Below, in pieces: positions 8,587 through 17,440 of a DNA stretch of 64,000 nucleotides. The notes under the pieces were generated by a model. The model was not told the DNA's origin and did no database searches. It was given only the letters and a program-made list of their open reading frames with translations. The first letter of the stretch is position 1; every line of letters starts with the position of its first letter. The DNA comes from Bradyrhizobium manausense (GTDB lineage: Bacteria > Pseudomonadota > Alphaproteobacteria > Rhizobiales > Xanthobacteraceae). The stretch lies in assembly GCF_018130615.1 (NCBI RefSeq), contig NZ_JAFCKB010000007.1, forward strand, positions 248,001 to 312,000, given 5' to 3'. The translations under genes and the position numbers were made by a program.

Positions 8587-9309
8587 ATGGACATGAAGAA
8601 ATATGCTGCCGAGGCCATCGGCACGTTTTGGCTCACATTCGCAGGCTGCGGCAGCGCGGTGATTGCAGCCGGCTTTCCGCAAGTCGGTATCGGCCTGGTC
8701 GGCGTGTCCCTGGCCTTCGGGTTGAGCGTCGTCACCATGGCCTATGCGATCGGCCATATCTCGGGCTGCCATCTCAATCCGGCCGTCACGGTCGGCCTTG
8801 CCGCCGGCGGGCGGTTTCCGGCCGGCCAGATCCTGCCTTATGTCATCGCGCAGGTCTGTGGTGCGATCGTCGCCGCCGAGCTGCTTTATGTGATCGCCAG
8901 CGGTGCGCCGGGATTCGACGTCACCAAGGGCTTTGCCTCCAACGGCTATGACGCGCATTCGCCCGGCCAGTACAGCATGATCGCCTGCTTCGTCACCGAG
9001 GTGGTGATGACGATGATGTTCCTGTTCGTCATCATGGGCGCGACCCACGGCCGCGCGCCCGCGGGTTTCGCGCCGCTCGCGATCGGGCTTGCGCTGGTGA
9101 TGATCCATCTCGTCAGCATCCCCGTCACCAACACGTCGGTGAACCCGGCGCGCAGCACGGGGCCTGCGCTGTTCGTCGGTGGTTGGGCGCTGTCGCAGCT
9201 CTGGCTGTTCTGGGTTGCGCCGCTGATCGGCGGCGCACTGGGCGGGGTGATCTATCGCTGGCTCAGCGAGGAGCCCGCAGGCGTCGTCGTGGGCGCGAAG
9301 ACGGCGTGA
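8587..9309 (+). CDS. aqpZ: Aquaporin Z
   Basis: This 240-residue six-helix channel has the two NPA boxes, HLNPAVTVG near residue 64 and [13 protein letters not shown] near residue 187, that form the pore halves. The residues around the second box (conserved Arg after NPA, small residues nearby) and the narrow family signature fit water-selective AqpZ rather than a glycerol facilitator. It sits in the inner membrane and equilibrates water during osmotic change. GGGGAG precedes the ATG. A hairpin separates it from convergent purK. Confidence 0.93.
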   Translation: MDMKKYAAEAIGTFWLTFAGCGSAVIAAGFPQVGIGLVGVSLAFGLSVVTMAYAIGHISGCHLNPAVTVGLAAGGRFPAGQILPYVIAQVCGAIVAAELLYVIASGAPGFDVTKGFASNGYDAHSPGQYSMIACFVTEVVMTMMFLFVIMGATHGRAPAGFAPLAIGLALVMIHLVSIPVTNTSVNPARSTGPALFVGGWALSQLWLFWVAPLIGGALGGVIYRWLSEEPAGVVVGAKTA

Positions 9310-9318
9310 TGATGCACA

Positions 9319-9343
9319 GGGATCGCAGCTTTGCTGCGGTCCC
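9319..9343. terminator. Bidirectional hairpin between aqpZ and purK
   Basis: GGGATCGCAGC at 9319-9329 pairs with GCTGCGGTCCC at 9333-9343 (11 bp with one G-U wobble, three-base loop). It lies in the 35-base gap between the convergent stop codons, so it could end both transcripts. The U tail is weak on both sides. Confidence 0.6.
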
Positions 9344-9344
9344 C

Positions 9345-10451
9345 TCACTTGCTCTTTGACGGCCGGACTTCGGTGACGTGGCCCATCTTGCGGCCGGGGC
9401 GCGGCGCGCCCTTCCCGTAGATGTGGACGGTCGCGCCGGGCACGCTCAGCCAGCTCTCGTAATCGTTGATCTCGTCGCCGATCAGGTTGGTCATGGTGAC
9501 GACCTCGCCGTGACGCACCGGCTTGCCGAGCGGCCAGCCGGCAATGGCGCGGATGTGCTGCTCGAACTGAGAGACCGACGCGCCGTCGAGCGTCCAATGT
9601 CCGGAATTGTGCACGCGCGGAGCGATCTCGTTGACCAGCACCTTCGATCCGCCGCCGTTCGCGAGCACGAACATCTCCACGGCCAGTACGCCGACATAGT
9701 CAAGCGCGGTCGCGATCTTGCCGGCGATGCTGCGCGCCTCTTCGGCGAGCCCATCCGGGATCGGCGCGGGCGCGCGGGAGATCTTCAGAATGTGGTCGCG
9801 ATGCTCGTTCTCGGTGACGTCGAAGCATTCGACCTGGCCCGATGCAGCACGCGCCGCGATCACGGAGATCTCGCGCTCGTACGGGATGAAGGCTTCCAGG
9901 ATCGCCGATTTGGTGGCGAGGCTGGTCCAGACCTTCGCGATGTCGTCGCCCTCGCGGATGATGGCCTGGCCCTTGCCGTCATAGCCGAACCGGCGGGTCT
10001 TCAGCACGGCGGGGAGGCCGATCTTGACGATCGCCTCGCGCAGCGATGCGACTGACGTCACGTCCGCATAGGCTGCGGTGCCGATGCCGAGCCGGGTGAC
10101 GAAATCCTTCTCGGCGAGCCGGTCCTGAGTGGTCTCGAGGATCTTGCGGTTGGGCAGCACCGGGCGGCGCGCGTCCAGCACCATGGCGGCTGCCGCCGGA
10201 ACGTTCTCGAATTCGTAGGTGATGACGTCGACGTCGTGGGCGAACAGCTCGAGCGCCTCGACGTCGGCATATTCGGCGCAGGTCGCGTTCAGCACGACGT
10301 CGAAGGCCGGCGAATCCGGATCGGGCGAGAACACCTGGCAGCGCAGGCCGAGCCGTGCCGCAGCCATGGCCAGCATCCGTCCGAGTTGTCCGCCGCCGAG
10401 GATTCCGATGGTGTCGCCGGGCTTCAGCTTCACCTGCTTTGCGTCAGTCAC
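9345..10451 (-). CDS. purK: N5-carboxyaminoimidazole ribonucleotide synthase
   Basis: This 368-residue ATP-grasp enzyme converts AIR, ATP and bicarbonate to N5-CAIR in purine biosynthesis. The N-terminal [20 protein letters not shown] is the family's opening signature. The ATP-grasp core shows [14 protein letters not shown] near residue 155 and the metal-binding [15 protein letters not shown] near residue 265. It overlaps the 3' end of purE by four bases (ATGA), so the pair is translationally coupled and supplies substrate directly to PurE. Confidence 0.96.
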   Translation of the reverse strand: MTDAKQVKLKPGDTIGILGGGQLGRMLAMAAARLGLRCQVFSPDPDSPAFDVVLNATCAEYADVEALELFAHDVDVITYEFENVPAAAAMVLDARRPVLPNRKILETTQDRLAEKDFVTRLGIGTAAYADVTSVASLREAIVKIGLPAVLKTRRFGYDGKGQAIIREGDDIAKVWTSLATKSAILEAFIPYEREISVIAARAASGQVECFDVTENEHRDHILKISRAPAPIPDGLAEEARSIAGKIATALDYVGVLAVEMFVLANGGGSKVLVNEIAPRVHNSGHWTLDGASVSQFEQHIRAIAGWPLGKPVRHGEVVTMTNLIGDEINDYESWLSVPGATVHIYGKGAPRPGRKMGHVTEVRPSKSK

Positions 10452-10936
10452 GCCTTGTCCTCCGGGCGCTCGGCAACGGCCTCAGTCTGCGCCTTGCGCC
10501 AGGCGGCCAGGCGGTCGGACAGGGCCTGATCGGACAGCGCCAGCACGGACGCCGCGAGCAGCGCCGCGTTGATCGCGCCGGCTTTGCCGATCGCAAGGGT
10601 GCCGACCGGAATGCCGGCGGGCATCTGGACGATCGAATAGAGCGAATCGATGCCCTTGAGTGTCCTGGACTCGACCGGCACGCCGAATACCGGCAGTTCC
10701 GTCAGCGCAGCGGCCATGCCGGGCAGATGCGCAGCGCCGCCAGCGCCGGCGATAATGACCTTGAAGCCGGCCGACTTGGCGCCCTTGGCGAAGGCAAACA
10801 ACCGGTCGGGGGTGCGGTGGGCCGAAACGATGCGGGTGTCGGAGGCGACGCCGAGGGCTGCAAGCGTGTCGGCAGCGTGCCGCATCGTCTCCCAGTCCGA
10901 CTGGCTTCCCATGATGATGGCGATCGGCGCGGTCAT
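10448..10936 (-). CDS. purE: N5-carboxyaminoimidazole ribonucleotide mutase
   Basis: This 162-residue class I PurE converts N5-CAIR to CAIR, the next step after PurK. The signature [20 protein letters not shown] occurs near residue 9, and the catalytic loop [17 protein letters not shown] with its conserved His follows near residue 43. The glycine-rich [17 protein letters not shown] segment is also intact. The protein is an octamer in the cytoplasm. It is the promoter-proximal gene of purEK. Confidence 0.96.
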   Translation of the reverse strand: MTAPIAIIMGSQSDWETMRHAADTLAALGVASDTRIVSAHRTPDRLFAFAKGAKSAGFKVIIAGAGGAAHLPGMAAALTELPVFGVPVESRTLKGIDSLYSIVQMPAGIPVGTLAIGKAGAINAALLAASVLALSDQALSDRLAAWRKAQTEAVAERPEDKA

Positions 10937-11023
10937 GACGTCAATTGTGCTCGGAAAACAGAAAGATAGGCCAGATTAACGGTTCCGGCCGGCGGCTCGC
11001 AAGGCGGTGGCAAGGAGAAGGGA

Positions 11024-11800
11024 ATGCACTATCCTGTCTTGGTGAATCCCCGCAAGCCTTCATTGAGCAGGATGCCCATGAAGAAACCAAAAAGGGCGAC
11101 CGCCGCGAAGGCCAAAAAGGGCCGAAAAACCAGCGGAAGCCGAACGAAAACCGCACCCAAGCGGCTCGCGGCTGTGGCGGGGCGCCGTGCGTTCGCCGGC
11201 GCGGCCAAAGCCACGAACAAGGACACCAGCAAGGCGATCATCCGTGGCCTGCGGACCAAGCTGACGCAGGCGCTGCGGCGCGTCGCCGAGCTCGAGGCCG
11301 CGGCCGACACCGATTTCCTGCTGGACATTCCGAACCGGCGCGGCTTCGAGCGCGAGCTTCACCGCGCCATCGCCTACATGAAGCGCTACCGCGCCAGCGG
11401 CGCACTGATCGTGCTCGACGTCGACCGGCTGAAGCCGATCAACGATTCCTTCGGCCACGCCGCCGGAGACGAGGTGTTGAAGTCGATCGCCGCGACCCTG
11501 GCGCGGCAGATCCGCGCCTCGGACGTGGTCGGCCGTCTCGGCGGCGACGAGTTTGCTCTGCTGTTGTGGAATCTCAGCGAGACCGATGCGAAGGCGAAGG
11601 CAGCTGTCTTCGAGCAGGCGATCGACGATTTGTCGTTCACCTTTCGCGGCCAGCACGTGACCGCGGGCGCCTCCGCCGGTGTTGCACCGCTCGGCGCGCA
11701 ATCCGATTCCGCCCGCGCACTGGAGGAGGCCGATGCCGCCATGTATGTGCGCAAGGCACAAAGGCGGCACGAGCCGCGGATCAGGCTCGTGAGCAGCTGA
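11024..11800 (+). CDS. Diguanylate cyclase (GGDEF domain)
   Basis: This 258-residue soluble protein has a very basic N-terminal 75 residues rich in Lys, Arg and Thr, a short helix (about 70-95) and a complete GGDEF domain. GGDEF at 173-177 is intact, so it should make cyclic di-GMP from GTP. RASD at 164-167 matches the RxxD inhibitory site at the right distance. The start at 11024 follows AAGGAG by six bases, better than the internal ATGs at 11072 and 11078. The Lys-rich head resembles a histone H1-like tail and may bind nucleic acid; that is only an inference. Confidence 0.88.
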   Translation: MHYPVLVNPRKPSLSRMPMKKPKRATAAKAKKGRKTSGSRTKTAPKRLAAVAGRRAFAGAAKATNKDTSKAIIRGLRTKLTQALRRVAELEAAADTDFLLDIPNRRGFERELHRAIAYMKRYRASGALIVLDVDRLKPINDSFGHAAGDEVLKSIAATLARQIRASDVVGRLGGDEFALLLWNLSETDAKAKAAVFEQAIDDLSFTFRGQHVTAGASAGVAPLGAQSDSARALEEADAAMYVRKAQRRHEPRIRLVSS

Positions 11801-11802
11801 CT

Positions 11803-12054
11803 CTATAGCGTGGCCAGATCTTCCGGCACGTTGCCGAATTTGCGCAGCAGCGTGGCGTCGCCGAATTCGCCGGTCATGGGATCTCCACTGCGGCTGAATG
11901 CGACCGCGCCGATATGGCCGGCTCCGTGCGCCAGCGCCTCGGCGCGCCGCAGCGCGGCTGTCGAGCTCTGGCATTCCTCCGCGGCGCCCGCGACGGGCGA
12001 TCCGTCGGCATCGATCAGGAAGGGCATTGCAACGTAGTAGGTCACATCTGACAT
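11803..12054 (-). CDS. Conserved hypothetical protein, 83 aa
   Basis: This 83-residue soluble protein is of the type common in bradyrhizobia without an assigned role. It starts MSDVTYYVAMPFLIDADGSP, has a middle stretch AEECQSSTAALRRAEALA that looks helical, and ends with an acidic tail. GGAG sits seven bases before the ATG. It converges with the GGDEF gene (two-base gap) and lies 22 bases from the next minus-strand gene upstream, so the two small genes are likely one operon. Confidence 0.65.
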   Translation of the reverse strand: MSDVTYYVAMPFLIDADGSPVAGAAEECQSSTAALRRAEALAHGAGHIGAVAFSRSGDPMTGEFGDATLLRKFGNVPEDLATL

Positions 12055-12076
12055 GGCGTTGCTCCGGTGATCAAAA

Positions 12077-12295
12077 CTATGCGGCGCTGCCCTTGCCTCG
12101 CGTCCAGCTGCGCGAGGTCTCGGGAATGCAGCCGGCCGAAATCGCTGCCTGCAGCTCTTCCAGCTCGGCCTCCAGATATTCGTTGGCCATGATCAGCGCC
12201 TTGATGGTGCTGCGCAGATTGCCGTCGCACATCGCGATCGCCTGATCGCAGGCTTGTTCGTAATAGCTGTTGTCCAAAAGGGCAGTTGCCGACAT
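12077..12295 (-). CDS. Small helical hypothetical protein, 72 aa
   Basis: This acidic, mainly helical protein reads MSATALLDNSYYEQACDQAI at its start and has a central segment with repeated Ala/Glu/Leu, MANEYLEAELEELQAAISA. I recognise no domain. The ATG at 12295 is preferred because GAGGA is eight bases upstream; an ATG two codons earlier is too close to it. It is followed by the 83-residue gene on the same strand. Confidence 0.6.
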   Translation of the reverse strand: MSATALLDNSYYEQACDQAIAMCDGNLRSTIKALIMANEYLEAELEELQAAISAGCIPETSRSWTRGKGSAA

Positions 12296-12453
12296 CTGCA
12301 TTGTCCTCGCGGGGGTTGCTTGGGGCGTTTCTCGGGGCGTTCCTTGGGGGCCTTCCTCGGGCGATTTCTGGGCCGTTGGAGTAATTAAATGTTCCTATTT
12401 TGTTCTTATTGAGTCAAGCGGATTCAAGCGCGGCAGACCGCGACCGCTGTGGA

Positions 12454-12660
12454 TCAGGCGATAATGTCGGGCGTGATCTGGTCTTCGATGAAGGCGATAC
12501 GGTCGCGCAACAACAGCTTGCGCTTCTTCAACCGCTGCAACCGCAACAGGTCGGGGGCGGGCGATTGATGCAGTGCATCGATCGCCGCATCGAGATCTCG
12601 GTGTTCCTGCTGCAACCGGGTGAGCTCGGCTTCGAGCTCACGCTCGTCTTCATGGGTCAT
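12454..12660 (-). CDS. YdcH family (DUF465) protein
   Basis: This 68-residue protein is a charged helical hairpin typical of DUF465/YdcH: an EAELTRLQQEHRDLDAAIDAL helix, a short Pro/Asp loop (SPAPDLLR), then RLKKRKLLLRDRIAFIEDQI. The LKKRKL-DRI segment is the family hallmark. Function is unknown; members are small cytoplasmic proteins. A second YdcH-type gene faces away from it at 12989. Confidence 0.85.
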   Translation of the reverse strand: MTHEDERELEAELTRLQQEHRDLDAAIDALHQSPAPDLLRLQRLKKRKLLLRDRIAFIEDQITPDIIA

Positions 12661-12988
12661 GTCTGCGGTGGCCGAAAACCGATAGGCTTGAGATTAAGGC
12701 TGTGGATGCCCTGTGGAAATTATCGTCCTTGCGCGGCGTGACCGCAAGCGATCTACGGCCTTCGCTCACCGCTCTCTCGCAAGATATTGCAACGATTCGC
12801 AGCAGTGTCGCGCAAGCACATTGATATCATGGATTTTTCGCCGCGTGGTTCCTTACTCACGGTTCGTTACATATGAATTTTCAAAAATGACGGTGCGACG
12901 ACGGATACCCATCGACAGAACGAATCGGTGATGTACACTTCCTCGTCCGGATCGAATCCAAGGTTCACCCCTACCGAGGAGGTTTCGA
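12661..12988. other. Divergent intergenic region between two YdcH-type genes
   Basis: This 328-base gap is more AT-rich than its surroundings, especially 12775-12900, and presumably holds the divergent promoters of the two YdcH-type genes. An open frame at 12713-12931 exists but its product lacks the codon pattern and composition of neighbouring genes. I see no clear operator or RNA gene. Confidence 0.4.
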
Positions 12989-13171
12989 ATGACAATTCAG
13001 GCACATCTGGTTGAATTGGAACGGAAGCACAAAACTCTCGAAAACGAATTGCACGAAGCTCTCGTGCACCTTTCAACAGACGACCTGCAAATTGTTGAGT
13101 TGAAGCGCCGCAAATTGATGGTCAAGGACCAGATCGAGCGTCTGAAGCAAACCGGCGACACGCTTCACTAG
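12989..13171 (+). CDS. YdcH family (DUF465) protein, second copy
   Basis: This 60-residue helical protein has the same plan as the gene at 12454: an N-terminal helix with LVELERKHKTLENELHEAL, a short STDDLQ turn, and IVELKRRKLMVKDQIERLK, which carries the family LKRRKL-DQI signature. GAGGAGG is close upstream of the ATG. It is divergent from its paralogue across 328 bases. Function is unknown. Confidence 0.85.
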   Translation: MTIQAHLVELERKHKTLENELHEALVHLSTDDLQIVELKRRKLMVKDQIERLKQTGDTLH

Positions 13172-13213
13172 TAACCCCCGTAACAGCGTAGAGTTTGATC
13201 ATATCCTTTCAGG

Positions 13214-13243
13214 CAGGGATGAGAGCCTTTGCACTCATCCCTG
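13214..13243. terminator. Hairpin between convergent genes
   Basis: CAGGGATGAG at 13214-13223 pairs perfectly with CTCATCCCTG at 13234-13243. It lies between the YdcH-type gene ending at 13171 and the convergent oxidase ending at 13318. Neither side has a clear U run, so termination is likely but not certain. Confidence 0.5.
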
Positions 13244-13317
13244 GCTGTAGGGTGCGCGCTGCGCGATGATGGTCGCGATTGCGTCGGTCTTGCTCGGACG
13301 CCGCCTGAAAACGCTCC

Positions 13318-14421
13318 CTAGATTTCCGCGAGCTCCGCGACGTGGTCGGCGATCGCAAGCGACGATGTCAGTCCCGGCGATTCGATGCCGAACAGATTGA
13401 CCAGTCCTGCGACGCCATGGTCGCGCGGACCCTGCATCAGAAAATCCTGCGTGGCCACGGCCGGCGGCACGATCTTCGGGCGGATGCCCGAATAGCTCGG
13501 CATCAGCGCGCCGTCGGGCAGCGCCGGCCAGTATTTGCGGATTGCCGGGTAGAAGCGCTCGGCGCGTGACGGATCGACTTCATAGTCGATGGTCTCGATC
13601 CATTCGACGTCGGGGCCGAAGCGCGCCTGTCCTGCCATGTCCAGCGTCAAATGGACGCCGAGCCCGCCGGGCTCAGGCACGGGATAGATCAGGCGCGAGA
13701 ACGGGGCGCGCGCGTTGCAGCTGAAATAATTACCTTTGGCGAGATAGGCCGGCGGAATCCGGTCGACCGGCATGCCGTCGATGTGACGCGCTACGGTCGT
13801 GGCCGAAAGCCCCGCAGCGTTGACGAGCAGACCGCATTGCAGTGTCATCGGCGCTTCGCCGCCGGTTTCGATCTCGATCATTCCGGCGTCGGCCTTGGCG
13901 CGGATCAGCGGCGTGTGAAACGCAAAGGCGGCGCCGGCGTCCTCGGCCTCGCCGCGCAGCGAGAGCATGTAGGCATGGCTGTCGATGATGCCGGTCGACG
14001 GCGACAGCAGCGCGGCGTCGCAGGCCAGCGCCGGCTCCAGCGCACGCGCGGCCTCGCCCGAGAGCAGCTGCATGTCGAGCACACCATTGGCCTCGGCATG
14101 CGCCTTGATCGATTGCAGCTTCTCGGTTTCCTTCGCATTGGTCGCGACGATCAGCTTGCCGCAGTTCTTGTGCGGGATGCCGCGCTCGCCGCAATAGCGA
14201 TACAGCGCTTGCTTGCCGCCGACGCACATCCGCGCCATCCAGCTTCCGGCGCGGTAATAGATCCCGGCGTGGATCACTTCGCTGTTGCGCGAGGAGGTGA
14301 CGGTGCCGATGGCCTCGGCCTGCTCCAGCACGATCACCTCGCGCCCGGCCTGCGCGAGCCTCCTTGCCACCGCGAGCCCGACGACGCCGGCTCCGATGAC
14401 GACGCAGTCGACCTTATCCAT
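13318..14421 (-). CDS. FAD-dependent oxidoreductase, L-2-hydroxyglutarate oxidase-like
   Basis: This 367-residue DAO-family flavoprotein opens with the dinucleotide motif [20 protein letters not shown]. It then shows the LhgO-type segment [19 protein letters not shown] near residue 45 and [17 protein letters not shown] near residue 80; the tail SGIRPKI and [15 protein letters not shown] also fits that family. Such enzymes oxidise L-2-hydroxyglutarate or a similar 2-hydroxy acid and feed electrons to the membrane. The start at 14421 is where the family begins; upstream in-frame codons give no homology-like sequence. It diverges from the PAS/GGDEF/EAL gene. Confidence 0.85.
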   Translation of the reverse strand: MDKVDCVVIGAGVVGLAVARRLAQAGREVIVLEQAEAIGTVTSSRNSEVIHAGIYYRAGSWMARMCVGGKQALYRYCGERGIPHKNCGKLIVATNAKETEKLQSIKAHAEANGVLDMQLLSGEAARALEPALACDAALLSPSTGIIDSHAYMLSLRGEAEDAGAAFAFHTPLIRAKADAGMIEIETGGEAPMTLQCGLLVNAAGLSATTVARHIDGMPVDRIPPAYLAKGNYFSCNARAPFSRLIYPVPEPGGLGVHLTLDMAGQARFGPDVEWIETIDYEVDPSRAERFYPAIRKYWPALPDGALMPSYSGIRPKIVPPAVATQDFLMQGPRDHGVAGLVNLFGIESPGLTSSLAIADHVAELAEI

Positions 14422-14626
14422 GTTTGTGCAGAAGTCCCGCTGAAGGTGCCGGGGGCGCCGGTTTGCTTGGGAAACGTGCCGCGCGACCATTTTCCGTTAA
14501 GGAAGCATTTATCATGTCAGGGCAATTGCCGTAATTCACGTCACATTTTTCTGTTGGGCGTACAGGCGTTTACCCGATCCAAACCCGTGAAGCCAGACAA
14601 TCCGCAGTTGAAATCGCGGGTGGCTG

Positions 14627-17305
14627 ATGGCTGAGAAGAACTGGCACGAAGGCAGCATGCTTCCGATTGCTGTGCAGGCCGTCGTGTGCCTGGCCAGCGC
14701 GGTCGCGCCTTCGCGTGCCTATGCGAACAGCCTCATTCCGCCGAGTCATCTTGGCGATGTCGACCCCAATCTGGCCTGGGAAGCCCTGATCGGGGGCGTT
14801 GTCATCTGCGCGTTTCTGGTCGCCATCGCGCTGTGGATCCATTCCGCGCTGCGCCGGAGCAAGCGTTCGCAATTGCGGCGCAACGCCTTCGTCTCCTCCG
14901 CCATGAACAATCTCAACCAGGGCGTGGTGATGACGGATGCGCAGCGGCGCATCATTTTCTGCAACGACCGCTATCTGGAGATCTACGGCCTGACGCGGTC
15001 GGACCTCCGGGCCGGCATGAACGGTCACGAACTCCTCGAGCTCCGACGCAAGCGCGGGGTGCTGGGCGCCTCCGACGACGAATTTTTCGACAAGGCGTCG
15101 AGCTCCAATGGCCTGATCACGGAACTGCCGGACGGACGGGCTATCCTCGTGAAATATTTCGTGCTGCCGAACGGCGGCTCGGTGGCGACGCATCTGGACG
15201 TCAGCGAACAGCGCAGGCTGTCGCGACAGCTCGCTTCCACCAAGCAATTCCTGGAATCGGTGCTGGACCACGTGCCGGCCTGCGTGGCCGCCAAGAACAT
15301 CGAGGACGGCTGCTATATCTTCGCGAACAGCGCCTATGAGCGGTTCTGGGGATTGTCGCGGGACTTTGCCGTCGGCAGGAACGCGCGGGAGCTGTTTGGA
15401 CCCGGCTCGGCGGCCAGCATCGAGGCGGCCGACCGGGCAGCGCTCGATTCGCCGGACGGCCAGTACCGCAATGAGTTCGAGGTCGATCGTGCCGGCGCGC
15501 GGCGCATGGTCGCCTCGATCCGCATCGTGGTTCGCAACGAGAGCAACAAGCCAGAATTTCTGCTGGTGGTGTTCGAGGACATCACCGATCGGCAGTCGCT
15601 GTCGCAGGAGCTGGAGAGCACCAAGAAATTCCTCGAGCTCGTGGTCGACAACATCCCGGTGGCGCTGATCGTGGAGCAGGTCAAGGATGGCCGCTATCTG
15701 CTCGCCAACCGCAGCGCCGAGACGATCCTCAATCGCAGGCGCGAGGAAGCCACCGGCCTGACCGCCTCCGACATCTTCAATGCCAAGGAAGCCAAGCTGA
15801 TCATCGCGCGCGACGAAGCCGCGATCAAGAAACGCGGGATGATCACCGAGGAGCATCCGATCTCCACCAAGGACGGCCTGCGCCTGTTCCTGACCCGCCG
15901 TGCCACGGTGCTCAACGACGCCGGCGAGCCGCAATATCTGATCAAGACCCACGAGGACGTCACCAACCGCCGGCAGACCGAGTCGCGCATGGCGCACATG
16001 GCCTACCATGACGGCCTCACCGACCTGCCGAACCGTGCCGCCTTCCTTCAGGCGCTCAACCAGATGATCGAGGCCTGCGAGGGGACCGACGAGGAATTCG
16101 CGGTCCTTTGCGTCGATCTCGACGGCCTCAAGGAAGTCAACGACGTGTTCGGCCATGCGCTGGGCGACAAGCTGTTGGTCGAGGTGGCCCAGCGGCTCCA
16201 GGACACCGCACGCGGCGGCCTGGTGGCGCGTCTTTCCGGCGACGAATTCGGCCTGATCATCGACGGCAAGCAGCCCGACGTGGGCCTCGCGCTGGCCCAG
16301 CAGCTTGGCGAGGCGCTGGCCCCGGAATTCCACATCGACGGCCGCGCTGTCCGTGCCGGCATCACCACGGGCATGTCGATCTTCCCGCACAACGGCCCCG
16401 ACGGCGCCGCGCTGCTCGCCAATGCCGGTGCGGCTCTGTTCCGCGCCAAGCAAAAATCGCGCGGCACGATCAGCCTCTACCAGCCTGAGATGGACCAGCA
16501 GATCCGCGACCGCCGCGTGCTGCACCAGGACCTGTCGAAGGCAATCAAGAACGGCGAGCTGTCGCTTGCCTTCCAGCCGCAGGGGATCGCGCGCAACAGC
16601 GTCGCCGAGAGCGAGATCATCGGCTTCGAGGCCCTGGCACGCTGGCAGCACCCGGTGCGCGGCCAGGTCTCGCCGGCCGAATTCATCCCGATCGCGGAAG
16701 AAAGCGGCCTGATCGTCGAGATGGGCGAATGGATACTGCGGGAGGCCTGCCGCGAGGCGGCGTCGTGGCCGAAGCCGCTCCAGGTCGCGGTCAATCTGTC
16801 GCCGGCGCAGTTCATGCACGGCGACGTGGTCGGGCTCGTCCATTCGATCCTGATCGAGACCGGGCTAGCGCCCGGCCGGCTCGAGCTCGAAATCACCGAG
16901 GGCGTGCTGATCGAGGATTTTGATCGCGGCCTGGCGTTGCTGCGCCGGCTGAAGGCGCTGGGCGTCCGCATCTCGATGGACGATTTCGGCAGCGGCTATT
17001 CCTCGCTGAGCTATCTGCAGGCATTCCCGTTCGACAAGATCAAGATCGACCGCGCCTTCATCATCAATCTCGGCCGCAACCCGCAATCGGCGGCGATCGT
17101 CCGCGCCGTGATCGACCTCGGTCACGGCCTCGAAATGTCGATCATCGCCGAGGGCGTCGAGACGATCGACCAGCTCGCCTTCCTCGCCAGGGAAGGCTGT
17201 GACGGCGTGCAGGGCTATCTGCTCGGCAAGCCGCTTCCGATCGGGCAATATGCCGGCCTCGTCGGCCGCGTCGAGGCCTTGGAGCTTGCGCTCAAGACCG
17301 GCTAA
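14627..17305 (+). CDS. Membrane PAS-GGDEF-EAL cyclic di-GMP protein
   Basis: This 892-residue protein has an export-like N-terminus (about 10-34), a membrane helix at about 52-72, three PAS-like domains (about 85-195, 205-320 and 335-445), a GGDEF domain (455-620) and an EAL domain (635-885). The cyclase motif reads SGDEF at 537-541, so its first glycine is replaced and no RxxD inhibitory site is visible just before it. The EAL side looks active: GFEALARW, EITEGVLIEDF, DDFGSGYSSL and KIDRAFI are present. I infer a phosphodiesterase with a regulatory or weak cyclase domain controlled by PAS sensing. Confidence 0.9.
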   Translation: MAEKNWHEGSMLPIAVQAVVCLASAVAPSRAYANSLIPPSHLGDVDPNLAWEALIGGVVICAFLVAIALWIHSALRRSKRSQLRRNAFVSSAMNNLNQGVVMTDAQRRIIFCNDRYLEIYGLTRSDLRAGMNGHELLELRRKRGVLGASDDEFFDKASSSNGLITELPDGRAILVKYFVLPNGGSVATHLDVSEQRRLSRQLASTKQFLESVLDHVPACVAAKNIEDGCYIFANSAYERFWGLSRDFAVGRNARELFGPGSAASIEAADRAALDSPDGQYRNEFEVDRAGARRMVASIRIVVRNESNKPEFLLVVFEDITDRQSLSQELESTKKFLELVVDNIPVALIVEQVKDGRYLLANRSAETILNRRREEATGLTASDIFNAKEAKLIIARDEAAIKKRGMITEEHPISTKDGLRLFLTRRATVLNDAGEPQYLIKTHEDVTNRRQTESRMAHMAYHDGLTDLPNRAAFLQALNQMIEACEGTDEEFAVLCVDLDGLKEVNDVFGHALGDKLLVEVAQRLQDTARGGLVARLSGDEFGLIIDGKQPDVGLALAQQLGEALAPEFHIDGRAVRAGITTGMSIFPHNGPDGAALLANAGAALFRAKQKSRGTISLYQPEMDQQIRDRRVLHQDLSKAIKNGELSLAFQPQGIARNSVAESEIIGFEALARWQHPVRGQVSPAEFIPIAEESGLIVEMGEWILREACREAASWPKPLQVAVNLSPAQFMHGDVVGLVHSILIETGLAPGRLELEITEGVLIEDFDRGLALLRRLKALGVRISMDDFGSGYSSLSYLQAFPFDKIKIDRAFIINLGRNPQSAAIVRAVIDLGHGLEMSIIAEGVETIDQLAFLAREGCDGVQGYLLGKPLPIGQYAGLVGRVEALELALKTG

Positions 17306-17395
17306 AGCGTCGTCAAGCGAAGTAGCGGCCGGTTCACGTCAAGAAAACGCGTCGAAATAGCAATCAAGGGCCCCGTTCCGATTTCATCGGAACGG
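17304..17395. repeat. Bradyrhizobium-type dispersed repeat with perfect hairpin
   Basis: The element starts at the stop codon of the PAS/GGDEF/EAL gene with AAAGCGTCGTCAAGCGAAG, continues through CAAGAAAACGCGTCGAAA, and ends in a perfect hairpin: CCGTTCCGAT at 17373-17382 with ATCGGAACGG at 17386-17395. I recall very similar elements scattered in Bradyrhizobium genomes. It may double as a terminator. Confidence 0.65.
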
Positions 17396-17440
17396 AAATG
17401 GTTCTAGTGATGGAGCGCTTCGCTCCCATTCGACGGTCTC

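Noticed and set aside
12713-12931. 72-codon frame in the gap between the YdcH-type genes
   Set aside because: It is Arg/Ser-rich without hydrophobic core or family signal and lies in probable promoter DNA.
13318-14421. Glycine or D-amino-acid oxidase identity for the flavoprotein
   Set aside because: The [14 protein letters not shown] segment and C-terminal pattern fit L-2-hydroxyglutarate oxidase-type proteins better.
14570-16843. 757-codon open frame antisense to the PAS/GGDEF/EAL gene
   Set aside because: The sense strand encodes clear PAS, GGDEF and EAL motifs; the antisense product has no fold signature and is compositionally biased.
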